Shown here: piece after piece, positions 17,170 to 25,767 of the stretch
Layout: each line of letters starts with the position of its first letter
How positions within the stretch are numbered: the stretch's first letter is position 1
Assembly (NCBI RefSeq): GCF_009002475.1
Contig: NZ_AP019860.1
Span: 744,001 to 808,000 of the forward strand
Direction: 5' to 3'
DNA from: Candidatus Uabimicrobium amorphum
Lineage (GTDB): Bacteria > Planctomycetota > Uabimicrobiia > Uabimicrobiales > Uabimicrobiaceae
Length of the DNA stretch: 64,000 nucleotides
Program-made: the position numbers and the translations under genes
The notes under the pieces: model-generated
Seen by the model: the letters and a program-made list of their open reading frames with translations, nothing else
The model's database searches: none
What the model was told of the DNA's origin: nothing

Positions 17170-20100
17170 ATGGAACTCGACTTAGGAACAAGACTCAACG
17201 GCAGATATTCGATAAAACGTGTTATCGGTCAGGGTAATATGTCTTATGTGTACGAAGCTTTTGATGACTTGTTACAAAGACCCGTTGCGATAAAGCAAAT
17301 GGTTATTCCCCACGGCGCTTGGGATTCAGCATCTTTTATCAAAAGATTTAGGCGTGAATTTCACTTCTTATCTGCTATAGAACATCCCAATGTGATCAAG
17401 GCATATGGCTTTTTTTCGGAAGCAAACACAGCTTTTATGGTTTTAGAAATCGTAAAAGGACCTTCTCTACAGGATTTGATCGTAAAAAGAGCACAAATGC
17501 ATGTTTCTTTATCGATGAATCTAGCCATTGCCATTCAATTGTCACGTGCAATCGAAGTTATTAACACCGCGGGTATTATCCACCGTGATATTAAACCAAC
17601 CAATGTCATCATTAACGATGTGAATAAAAAGTTAAAACTTCTCGACTTAGGTGTCGCTACCACAGTGAAAAGCGAACTTTCGCGTTTGACGAATCACGGT
17701 CACATTGTGGGGACCCCTGATTATTTAAGCCCCGAACAGATAAATGGAGAATATGCCTCGAATAGCGATGTATTCTCTGTGGCAGTTGTTTTATATCAAA
17801 TTTTCGCTGGCGATGACAAATCTCCTTTTCACAACGAAAATCCCATGTCAACGATGATGTCTATTTCGACAAAAGAACTTCCTTCTTTATTAGATATATC
17901 GAATCTTTCCTCTGAGTTGTATCGTCAAACTTATGTAAAAATTTGGGCGGTTTTAGAGAAGGCTCTCATAAAAGAACCCGAAGAACGCATGTCAAGTGCC
18001 ACTGAAATGGCGGACGAGTTTGAGATGATCTATAAAGGATATCGTTTAGCAAAAAGTCGCGTAAAAGAGAAAAAATCACAGGTGGTGAACTGGAACGTCA
18101 TCGAGAAAACCAAACCCGAAGAATTTCAAAAATTAAAAAAATTGGGTGATAAATTTGGCCGCGATGATACTCCGTTGCGTAAACGTAGACGTCGTACCAA
18201 ATCAAAGCGAACTCCTCGCTATCAAGCCGAAAAAAAATCAACGCCCGTTGTTGGATTTTTAGTGATGGCAGTTTTTGTGCTTGCTACGGCGCTGTTTCTG
18301 TTTATACATTTTGCCGAAACAGAAAAAATACCACCGAAAAAAAGTATAGCACAACAAAAAAGCGAGATGTTTGAGCGATTATTATTGCAAATCAAGACAT
18401 TGAAAACACCTGACAAGTGGAGTCGCGTTAACAATTTTAATCTCGAACATTCTTTTGCAAAATCGTTGGCAAAGAAAGAGCAGCTTGAAAGAGATATTTT
18501 CGAAACGCTCATAAATGCCAATGCATTTATGAACAGTAATAACTCTCCCTCTACCAAGCAATTGAAGAAATGGGAAGATATTTATTTTTGGAAGCAGAAT
18601 ATTGCTTTTCTGGAGCTTTACCGAAACGAAAGCAAGATCAAACAACAGTTTGAGTTATTCGAGAAACACTTCTCTGATGTTGAAAAAAATAAAATAAATA
18701 GTTACACCTTGGAAAACAAAATTGGGGTGGAGGTGTATCGAAAGCGCAATTTAAAAAACGTTCGCGAGATTTTGAACGCGATGAGTAACGTCTCCGATTT
18801 GCAGAAAAAAATAATCAAACAGTATCACGAAGAGATCGATACACTGGAAAACGTATTGGTGGCATTCAAAAGAAAAATGCGTTCACTACGCGGTAAAGAT
18901 GTGAAAGTTGTTGTAGGAAAAAAGTGGCTCAAAGTGAAAGTGTTGGAAGTAGAAGACAACTATATTTCCATAAAAAAAGGTTCAAAAACTAGTAAATTTT
19001 ATCTATATAACTTGGACGGTGAAATGCGGCAACTTGACGCGCGAAACTTTGCCTACCACGTACGTCCAAAGTTAGCAAAACAAATATATTGTTATGCTCT
19101 TTTGTTTTACTACGGAAAAAACTACAAGACAGCTTATAAGTATTTGCTTCGATGTGTGAACTATTCGCAAGCTACCTACTTCCTACATCGTACATACCGC
19201 AAAATTTATTCACAACCACTTTTCAAAATGGATGTACTAAAACCACAAAAAATAGAAGACGAAGATGTATTAAATGTAACAACAAACCGTGATACGATTT
19301 CTCTTCGTGGGAAGATTTTAATAAACAAAAATGTAACGACAAAAGCGAAAAAAGATATCATTTCTGGGATAACCATTAATGTCAATGGCAAAAAAGCGCG
19401 ACGTAGAAACAATGAATTTGCATTGTCGTTTCCCGTGGAATATGGTAAAAATTTTATTGATGTAAAACTATCGATTCATAGTGACAAAGAAATTTTGCGC
19501 AAGTCATTTTATGTTGAGCGAGATTTTCCACGTACGCGGAATTTTTCCAACACAAATTTTTTCCCATCGCTCTCTGGAGAATTCCAGGTCCTAAATTGGC
19601 AAAACCATTATGGGAAAAATTTAGGTATACCGGTTGTGCTCAAGCAACACGTGTATGTTAAGGATCACTCCAATATACTTTATAAAACAACAATCAATGG
19701 CGAGATGGTTTGGAAGAAAGACAATGTCAGTGCGCTTACCTATGACGAAATAAAAACAAGCACAAAAAATATATACGAGTATTTTTTGTACATATCTTCT
19801 CCGGATCAACTTGTTTGTTACGATGAGAGTAACATGCAACCTTTGTGGGAAAAATCACTAAGTGATGTGATTTATCCGGGCATTATTTTAAAAAACTACA
19901 TCGTTTTTGCCACCGCGACAACCTTACATGCCATTAATTACAAAACCCAAAAACAGCTTTGGCAAAAAACAATAGCGCCAGCAACAAAGGCGATTCTTGC
20001 CAATAATAGTGCATATTTTGCAATGCAAAATGGAGAAGTAATCTCTTACCGAATAAAAGATGGCAAAAAACGAATAGCACTTGCGACAGGCTCTCCGATT

Positions 20101-20538
20101 TCTTCTGCCCCGACAACATCAGGGCACACCATTTTTGTCGGTAACCACCAGGGAAATTTTTACGCTTTTTTCCAGGGGAAAAAGTTATGGAAATATTCTT
20201 CCAGTGCGTCCATTCGTTATTCTCCCGCCTTTGACGGTGACTATGTTTATTTTGTCAATGATGACAATAAACTATATTGTTGCGATGCACGACTTGGAAA
20301 TTCTCTATGGGTTTACCAAGCACAAGAAAAAATTATATGTCAACCGCTTGTGGCAAAAGACAAAATTTTTCTTTGCACACAACCAGGAAAAATATTATCG
20401 ATAGATCGCAGCACAGGCCAAAAAACCTGGCAGTACGCAACGCAAAATACTATAAGCCACTCTGCACCAACGATAGAAGGAAAAACGATGTACATCGGAG
20501 ATGACGGCGGAAATCTATATTCGTTGAAATTTGATTAG
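17170..20538 (+). CDS. Ser/Thr protein kinase with extracytoplasmic PQQ-type beta-propeller (second of a pair)
   Basis: This has the same design as the preceding gene: kinase at about 10-290 (IGQGNMSYVYEA, VAIKQM, GIIHRDIKPTN, LLDLGVAT, GTPDYLSPEQ), membrane helix at about 357-380, helical linker, a small beta module (VKVVVGKKWLKVKVLEV) and a propeller from about 793 to the end. It shares the DLG variant of the DFG motif with its neighbour, which fits tandem duplication followed by strong divergence. The ATG at 17170 is chosen because GAGGA lies 7 nt upstream; a TTG two codons earlier is in frame but badly spaced. It is the last gene of the three-kinase run, with a strong hairpin terminator about 150 bp downstream. 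Confidence 0.88.
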   Translation: MELDLGTRLNGRYSIKRVIGQGNMSYVYEAFDDLLQRPVAIKQMVIPHGAWDSASFIKRFRREFHFLSAIEHPNVIKAYGFFSEANTAFMVLEIVKGPSLQDLIVKRAQMHVSLSMNLAIAIQLSRAIEVINTAGIIHRDIKPTNVIINDVNKKLKLLDLGVATTVKSELSRLTNHGHIVGTPDYLSPEQINGEYASNSDVFSVAVVLYQIFAGDDKSPFHNENPMSTMMSISTKELPSLLDISNLSSELYRQTYVKIWAVLEKALIKEPEERMSSATEMADEFEMIYKGYRLAKSRVKEKKSQVVNWNVIEKTKPEEFQKLKKLGDKFGRDDTPLRKRRRRTKSKRTPRYQAEKKSTPVVGFLVMAVFVLATALFLFIHFAETEKIPPKKSIAQQKSEMFERLLLQIKTLKTPDKWSRVNNFNLEHSFAKSLAKKEQLERDIFETLINANAFMNSNNSPSTKQLKKWEDIYFWKQNIAFLELYRNESKIKQQFELFEKHFSDVEKNKINSYTLENKIGVEVYRKRNLKNVREILNAMSNVSDLQKKIIKQYHEEIDTLENVLVAFKRKMRSLRGKDVKVVVGKKWLKVKVLEVEDNYISIKKGSKTSKFYLYNLDGEMRQLDARNFAYHVRPKLAKQIYCYALLFYYGKNYKTAYKYLLRCVNYSQATYFLHRTYRKIYSQPLFKMDVLKPQKIEDEDVLNVTTNRDTISLRGKILINKNVTTKAKKDIISGITINVNGKKARRRNNEFALSFPVEYGKNFIDVKLSIHSDKEILRKSFYVERDFPRTRNFSNTNFFPSLSGEFQVLNWQNHYGKNLGIPVVLKQHVYVKDHSNILYKTTINGEMVWKKDNVSALTYDEIKTSTKNIYEYFLYISSPDQLVCYDESNMQPLWEKSLSDVIYPGIILKNYIVFATATTLHAINYKTQKQLWQKTIAPATKAILANNSAYFAMQNGEVISYRIKDGKKRIALATGSPISSAPTTSGHTIFVGNHQGNFYAFFQGKKLWKYSSSASIRYSPAFDGDYVYFVNDDNKLYCCDARLGNSLWVYQAQEKIICQPLVAKDKIFLCTQPGKILSIDRSTGQKTWQYATQNTISHSAPTIEGKTMYIGDDGGNLYSLKFD

Positions 20539-20585
20539 AAACAGAATTGTCGCACAAATACATCTACCAATAACACAGTGCGTTG

Positions 20586-20618
20586 TTGTAGGAGCGGACC
20601 TAGTGTCCGCCCGTTCCC
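20586..20618. repeat. Short REP-like palindrome
   Basis: GTAGGAGCGGACCTAGTGTCCGCCCG contains the inverted arms GCGGAC and GTCCGC around a short loop. It resembles widespread intergenic REP-type palindromes and is much richer in G+C than its surroundings. It lies between the convergent propeller kinase and the DUF3160 gene. Confidence 0.6.
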
Positions 20619-20681
20619 CCATACCGATAGATATTCCTTTCAAAACCTCAACGAGACCACAAATTAAACTTTACACATCCC

Positions 20682-20716
20682 AAAAAAAAAAGCACCCAAA
20701 TTTTGGGTGCTTTTTA
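20682..20716. terminator. Bidirectional intrinsic terminator
   Basis: The hairpin AGCACCCAAA/TTTTGGGTGCT is flanked by an A run on the left and a T run on the right, so it can end transcription on both strands. It serves the convergent kinase gene ending at 20538 and the minus-strand gene ending at 20829. The rest of 20539-20828 shows only the small palindrome and AT-rich sequence. Confidence 0.85.
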
Positions 20717-20828
20717 GAATAAGCATGTAGTTTTCAGTGTAAACAACAAAAGATTACTTACATTGGAAACTTCTACATGAGATATTTACATAACAACAGA
20801 TACAACTTTATAAACAACATGCTCAACT

Positions 20829-23111
20829 TTAATAAGCATACTCACTAATCCATGAGGCCAATCCTGGCCTTGGGGAAAGTTGCTGCCATTTTTCTTGTGA
20901 TACTTTTTTCATACTCTGAAATTCGTGGTAACCAAAGATTCCGCCTCTTGCCAACTGGACTTTGCCATTTACAGGTATCGCAACCCACATTTCGTAGACT
21001 GCACCAACACCAGCATATAGATGATTGTCAAAGTTGGAACTATTGCGATAGTACATCGTTGATATATCTTGAATGGTTGCACTACCGTATTTACCTTGCC
21101 AACCTAAAACAAAGTTGCACAATTTTTTGTAATCTTTGTCACTTAACTCTTTGTTTTCGAGCATTTTCGAAGATATAACCGCTAGCTCTTTTAACATTTT
21201 TTTGTAGTGCACCAGCTCTTTGGCAACACCTGTTTGCAGAGGGTAACCAATGTGATGAAGCACTTCTTCAAAGTGTTCTATTTTCGTAGCCATGCGATTG
21301 AAAAATTCAGGGTATGGTTCTATTGTACCATGAAAATCCGCAGTGCTTTTTCCCGTGAAAACTGGTTGTCCAAAAGAAAGATCAAGTAAGCCACATGCTA
21401 CAGATGTCAATTTTCTCGCCTGCCATTCATCGGAATGGCTGAATATTGGAGCCCCCTTACCCTCCGGTATTTTGAGCGAATTTAACATCCATGCTAGACT
21501 AATAAGTCCTCCTTTGCCCCACGGATAGTTAACCGGTTGTAACTCTTTTTCCAAACGATCTTGGTATTTACGAACAGTAGACTTGTAGCCTTTGTATTCG
21601 TAATAACCTTTGTCTTCTGCTATGTATTTAGCTTTATGCCAACCCATGATTACTGCAATATCGAGTAAACTAGGATCCACACGCGGCAAATGAAGTTCAC
21701 CTACATAGGGATAGGTTAACTGTTGTAATATAAAGTCACAACCGATACTACGTCGCGAAAATATTCTCAGTCCACTTTGTAAACCCAATTCAGAACGAAT
21801 TTTAGGTAAACGTGTGCGAGAAATAGCTTTACAAAACTCAAGTAACTTATCTTTTTGTGAAAGAACATCTAGGGTAATTGTTGGTCCATATACATCTCTA
21901 GCAGTTTTCAAGTAATCCAGCAAATGTGGATCATCTGCTTGGCCGTAAAGAGCCGTCAGTATGTAATGGATTTCTTCCCAGATTGACATACCGTCTGTTG
22001 CGATTGTCGCAATCAACAACAACATTGCACTACGTGTTTCCGAAAGATACTGCTCTGCCACTTTTGAATAATGGTCTGCTGTGCGAAACAAGCATCTTGC
22101 ATACCATTCATGGGCAATTATGTATCTTTCTAGCCGTTTATTTTTTGGTTTGCGTAGCAGCTTGAAACGACTGTAATCCATCGCATAACCAAAAATGGGG
22201 CTATTGACAATTTCTACAGGATAATCATTTCCTCCTGTATAAATTAGCGTTAATTCTTCTTGGACCTGTTTGTTAATCTTCGAAGTAATCTCTTCGGGCC
22301 ATTGTTGTTTTAAATCTAGAAGTATAGAAGCTACGCGAATAAAAGCCAATGCTCTTAGGCTCGCTTTCTCATGTTGTGGCGCAATTTTTTTGTGTAGATT
22401 GATTAGTTTATGACCGATAACTTCGGTAAAGCTTGCCAGCCTACCGTAGAGTGCCTTTTCTTCTACATCAATTCGCAAACGCCCGAGTATATGAGAAAAG
22501 CCTGAGATCGCAGTATCTACCGTCACATACGATGGTATAGAGTTACGCTGATTGTTTTCATATATCTCATTAAAGGAGCCAAATCTATTCTTAGTTACAA
22601 CAAAACCTTTTTGACTTAAAAACTGAATTTCACGTTGGCTAAGATTTGCTTCCTTTAGGTAACGTATATTTATAGGAACTTCATACTTCGGAATACTTGC
22701 ATTTACTTTTACTACTTCATGTTCCACTTCACTTTTTTCTGGGAGACCAATTAAAGGAGTATACTCTAGTGAAAAAGTGTTTGTTGTATAAAAATTGGGC
22801 AAAAATAAGCTGACGGTGACAATAACAAATAGTGCTGCCACAAAAAGAAACTTTTGTACTAGGCTCATACCTGTAGGTTTTTTTTCATCTAACTTTTCCC
22901 ACAAGTCTGTGTTGAAATTATCCCAAGAGCAATCTGTTGGTAATGGGGCAACAAGTGTACTCAATTGCTGTTTGACATTATGTAATTCTTCGACTTTTTG
23001 TCGTAATGTGTCGTTACTATTAATGGCCTCTTCCACGTAGACTTTTTGCTCTTGAGAAAGCTGATTATCGACGTAACCACTAAGTAGAATCTCAAGATTT
23101 TCGCATTTCAT
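20829..23111 (-). CDS. Anti-sigma-like N-terminus fused through a membrane helix to DUF3160
   Basis: Residues 1-55 look like the helical part of a zinc-finger anti-sigma factor (LLSGYVDNQLSQEQKVYVEE), but the H-x3-C-x2-C zinc motif is missing; only Cys3 is present. A membrane helix lies at about 84-103. The rest, about 600 residues from RYLKEANLSQREIQFL and NRFGSFNEIYENNQ onward, matches DUF3160, an extracytoplasmic alpha-helical domain of unknown function. The protein probably spans the inner membrane once, with the anti-sigma part inside and DUF3160 outside. It lies 149 bp downstream of an ECF sigma gene on the same strand, the usual order for a cognate pair. An outside signal felt by DUF3160 could thus release the sigma factor; this is inference. 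Confidence 0.82.
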   Translation of the reverse strand: MKCENLEILLSGYVDNQLSQEQKVYVEEAINSNDTLRQKVEELHNVKQQLSTLVAPLPTDCSWDNFNTDLWEKLDEKKPTGMSLVQKFLFVAALFVIVTVSLFLPNFYTTNTFSLEYTPLIGLPEKSEVEHEVVKVNASIPKYEVPINIRYLKEANLSQREIQFLSQKGFVVTKNRFGSFNEIYENNQRNSIPSYVTVDTAISGFSHILGRLRIDVEEKALYGRLASFTEVIGHKLINLHKKIAPQHEKASLRALAFIRVASILLDLKQQWPEEITSKINKQVQEELTLIYTGGNDYPVEIVNSPIFGYAMDYSRFKLLRKPKNKRLERYIIAHEWYARCLFRTADHYSKVAEQYLSETRSAMLLLIATIATDGMSIWEEIHYILTALYGQADDPHLLDYLKTARDVYGPTITLDVLSQKDKLLEFCKAISRTRLPKIRSELGLQSGLRIFSRRSIGCDFILQQLTYPYVGELHLPRVDPSLLDIAVIMGWHKAKYIAEDKGYYEYKGYKSTVRKYQDRLEKELQPVNYPWGKGGLISLAWMLNSLKIPEGKGAPIFSHSDEWQARKLTSVACGLLDLSFGQPVFTGKSTADFHGTIEPYPEFFNRMATKIEHFEEVLHHIGYPLQTGVAKELVHYKKMLKELAVISSKMLENKELSDKDYKKLCNFVLGWQGKYGSATIQDISTMYYRNSSNFDNHLYAGVGAVYEMWVAIPVNGKVQLARGGIFGYHEFQSMKKVSQEKWQQLSPRPGLASWISEYAY

Positions 23112-23260
23112 GCCATTAACCTCTTCACCATTAAGGAATTAAACAAAATAAAATAACCATTTGATTTATAACAACATTATAAATTAAATTGTTATTACTT
23201 TCGCCGTCATACCAAGGTGTTACTTGTTGTGGCTATGCGCTTTATCAAGAGCTACGAAGA

Positions 23261-23857
23261 CTACTTGGGTACCTTAATAGCATCGCAATTGTAACTTGTT
23301 ATCTGTTTGCGAATATAATCTCTTGCATAGTATATTCGCGACATTACTGTTCCCACATTGCATTCGAGAATTTCAGATATTTCCTTGTAGGAATAACCTT
23401 CGATATCACAAAGAACCAAAGCTGCTTTTTGTTTTGCGGGCAGCTGAGAAATTAGTTTTGTCAACTTCGATTGCAACTCTTTTTTTTCTAAACTTTGCAA
23501 CGGACTTTCTGTTTGTGCTTTATACTCAAGGGCAAGTTTTTCTCGATATTGTTTGTTTTTTTCGTTTTTCTTTAAAAAATTCAATGTAAGGTTAACACCT
23601 ATGCGACTAAGCCAACTGTAAAATGCATTAGGTGAGCGCAGATTGTGAATAGATTTATATGCCTTGATAAGAGTATCTTGTAACAGATCCATCGCATCGT
23701 CTTGATTGTGAACCATATAGTAAAGCAAACTATACAATTTATTTTTGTACTTACCTGCTAACATTCCAAAAGCAGATTTATCTCCAGCCATTGCTTTTTT
23801 TATCAGAAATTCTTCGTGGTTTTGCTGATCACAATTGATATTTTTTCCTGAAGTCAA
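23261..23857 (-). CDS. ECF-type RNA polymerase sigma factor
   Basis: The 198-residue protein has sigma region 2 (KSAFGMLAGKYKNKLYSLLY, then DDAMDLLQDTLIKAY) and region 4 (LPAKQKAALVLCDIEGYSYK, then GTVMSRIYYARDYIRKQI). It lacks regions 1 and 3, as ECF (extracytoplasmic function) sigma factors do. It directs RNA polymerase to a specific promoter set in response to an envelope signal. The ATG at 23857 follows AAAGGAACGCC. The anti-sigma-like/DUF3160 gene downstream is its likely membrane regulator. Self-regulation is common in the class, but I could not identify a matching promoter pair in the upstream AT-rich region. Confidence 0.9.
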   Translation of the reverse strand: MTSGKNINCDQQNHEEFLIKKAMAGDKSAFGMLAGKYKNKLYSLLYYMVHNQDDAMDLLQDTLIKAYKSIHNLRSPNAFYSWLSRIGVNLTLNFLKKNEKNKQYREKLALEYKAQTESPLQSLEKKELQSKLTKLISQLPAKQKAALVLCDIEGYSYKEISEILECNVGTVMSRIYYARDYIRKQITSYNCDAIKVPK

Positions 23858-24091
23858 TGGCGTTCCTTTCGGTTATATACGTTTCTAATAAAAATCATTT
23901 ACTTTTCGCATATATACCCTTTCTTGAATAAAGATGAAAATGGAGGTTACACTGGGGTGCATTTTTAACACCTTACAGAAGATAATGTTTCGAAACATTT
24001 CTGATTAAGACAAACTATTGTATATAATATTCAAAAAAAAATAAATTTTTTTGCAAAAAACTTTTTATCGCGCTATTTTTGTTTTCGGTCA

Positions 24092-24169
24092 CGGTGACGA
24101 TTACGGCTACGGTGACGATTACGGCTACGGTGACGATTACGGCTACGGTGACGATTACGGCTACGGTTT
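24092..24169. repeat. 18-bp tandem repeat (four exact copies)
   Basis: CGGTGACGATTACGGCTA repeats exactly four times (24092, 24110, 24128, 24146), preceded by a partial CGGTCA. It is built from hexamers of the form GGNNAY, as is the looser array at 54515-54620. It lies about 40 bp upstream of the small gene at 24210 and about 230 bp from the divergent sigma gene. The rest of the 352-bp gap (23858-24209) is AT-rich, with runs of A and T and no recognised element. Confidence 0.95.
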
Positions 24170-24209
24170 CTTTGCTATATAATGATGAATCAATTTTAAG
24201 GAAAAGACA

Positions 24210-24524
24210 ATGAGTGATATTTGGGTGGAAGTTGAAACGAACAAAGGGACAAACAATGTAAACTCTTACCGCGGAAAATTATCGAAAAAAAATTTTGAAG
24301 CTATTTTAGCGCAAAGAAGTGGTTGGATTTGTTTACAAGAGACATATTGGGTTGCGGAATACCACGATCACGGTGAAAATAGGATGATGGCCCAAGGCAC
24401 CCTACTCGGGCGTGACGGCATTTTTGCCCATTTTCACGGGGATACGTATCTAAGAGCAGAGCACATTGTTTCTATTTCCCCTGTGGATGGTGAAGAAGAT
24501 CGCAGACAGTTTTTAGGAACGTAG
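24210..24524 (+). CDS. Small unknown protein, 104 residues
   Basis: I do not recognise this protein. It is short, acidic and soluble, without a signal peptide or membrane helix. It looks like a single small beta-rich domain, with strand-like segments SGWICLQETYWVAEYHD and TYLRAEHIVSISPVD. The ATG at 24210 follows AAGGAAAAGACA, a good ribosome binding site. It is the first of three co-oriented genes (LRR protein, then TPR/HEAT kinase) with gaps of 44 and 41 bp, so it may be co-transcribed with them. Codon use looks like that of its neighbours. Confidence 0.6.
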   Translation: MSDIWVEVETNKGTNNVNSYRGKLSKKNFEAILAQRSGWICLQETYWVAEYHDHGENRMMAQGTLLGRDGIFAHFHGDTYLRAEHIVSISPVDGEEDRRQFLGT

Positions 24525-24568
24525 CAAATTGTGTATTTATTGGGAATAAAAGCTAATAAGTTGTATAG

Positions 24569-25726
24569 ATGGAGAAGAAGATCGAAGATATTTTCTGGGA
24601 AAATAATATTTTTGAACAAAGAGTGAAGGGGAAATCGTTACTGCAAATAGAAAGTGATACTTTCTATGAAGGTTGTGCCTTTTATTTAAACGAAGAGGAA
24701 TGTTACTGTATCGAAGATAGCTATTTTTATAATTGTTCTTTTCGCGGGAATGTTCATTTCAGTGGCTTAGAAGGTTGTAAGTTTGATAATTGTAACTTTT
24801 GTGGAACGTTCGCGCTTGATTTTTCGGAAAGTATTTGGCCTGATAAACATTTTTGTAGTTTATACGATCTTACAAAGTTGAATTTACGCGATAGCAATAT
24901 GTGCACTTTGCCTTGGAAATTTCGTTTTTTAGTAAATTTGTGCGAATTAAATTTATCAGACAACGCTATGGGTTATTTTCCACCTGAAATTTTGTTTCTC
25001 GACAAACTATGTTATTTGGATATGTCCGAAAATGGAATTGAATTTATACCGAAAGAAATAGTGCAGTTACAACAACTGTCGGTTCTCAATTTGTCATACA
25101 ATAATTTATATGATGTATTATCTCCAAATCTATGTGAATTGAGGAACTTGGAAGAGTTAAATTTGACGTCGAATTACATTAGGCATTTACCCGAGGAGTT
25201 TGCTAAATTACAAAAAATTTCTATACTAAATCTAGAATACAATACTTTAAGTAGAGTACCTCTCGCGATTACAAAACTGCAAAATCTAAAATTTTTAAAT
25301 TTCTCTTATAACCGCATTCGTAATTTGCCAAAGGAATTTGAACAGTTGCAAAATCTTAGGACATTACGACTTGCTAGAAACCAAATAAGTAGTTTTCCTG
25401 AGGAAATTTTTTTACTTACAAATCTACAAAGTTTAGACTTATCAATAAATTTACTACCTAGTATACCTGAAGAAATAGGGCAACTCGAAAAACTTCGCCA
25501 TTTAAGATTCGTCGATAACCAATTGAAACAAATTCCATTAGAATTGTGTCGGTTGCAAAATCTAGAAACGCTCGATTTAAGTGACAACGATTTAAGACAC
25601 CTACCATCAGAAATACATCGCTTAAAAAGTTTGCGACTTTTATATTTGAAAAATACTGGAATAGGTTGGTGGCAACGACAGAAAATCAAGTCGTGGTTAC
25701 CAAATTGCGAGATACATTGGCAGTGA
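24569..25726 (+). CDS. Leucine-rich-repeat protein with Cys-rich N-terminal cap
   Basis: Residues 1-85 form a Cys- and Phe-rich region (CAFYL, CSFRG, GCKFDNCNFCG) that resembles a short pentapeptide-like solenoid. From about 100 to 365 run about eleven 23-residue leucine-rich repeats of the LxxLxLxxNxLxxLPxEIxxL type, the class also found in eukaryotic-like bacterial LRR proteins. There is no signal peptide, so the protein is probably cytosolic and binds a protein partner. The N-terminal cap is shared with the LRR gene at 35065-36255 (CAFYL; CSFR; KCKFxNCxF), so the two are one family. The ATG at 24569 has no strong ribosome binding site. The kinase gene begins 41 bp downstream. Confidence 0.85.
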   Translation: MEKKIEDIFWENNIFEQRVKGKSLLQIESDTFYEGCAFYLNEEECYCIEDSYFYNCSFRGNVHFSGLEGCKFDNCNFCGTFALDFSESIWPDKHFCSLYDLTKLNLRDSNMCTLPWKFRFLVNLCELNLSDNAMGYFPPEILFLDKLCYLDMSENGIEFIPKEIVQLQQLSVLNLSYNNLYDVLSPNLCELRNLEELNLTSNYIRHLPEEFAKLQKISILNLEYNTLSRVPLAITKLQNLKFLNFSYNRIRNLPKEFEQLQNLRTLRLARNQISSFPEEIFLLTNLQSLDLSINLLPSIPEEIGQLEKLRHLRFVDNQLKQIPLELCRLQNLETLDLSDNDLRHLPSEIHRLKSLRLLYLKNTGIGWWQRQKIKSWLPNCEIHWQ

Positions 25727-25767
25727 AATCATTTTAGGATGAAGAAAGCTTTTATTGGGAAAAAATT

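Noticed and set aside
20586-20618. Insertion-sequence end
   Set aside because: It is a short isolated palindrome without a transposase or paired end nearby.
24092-24169. Coding sequence for a Gly/Asp/Tyr-rich peptide
   Set aside because: No start codon with ribosome binding site and no frame continuing into a domain were found.
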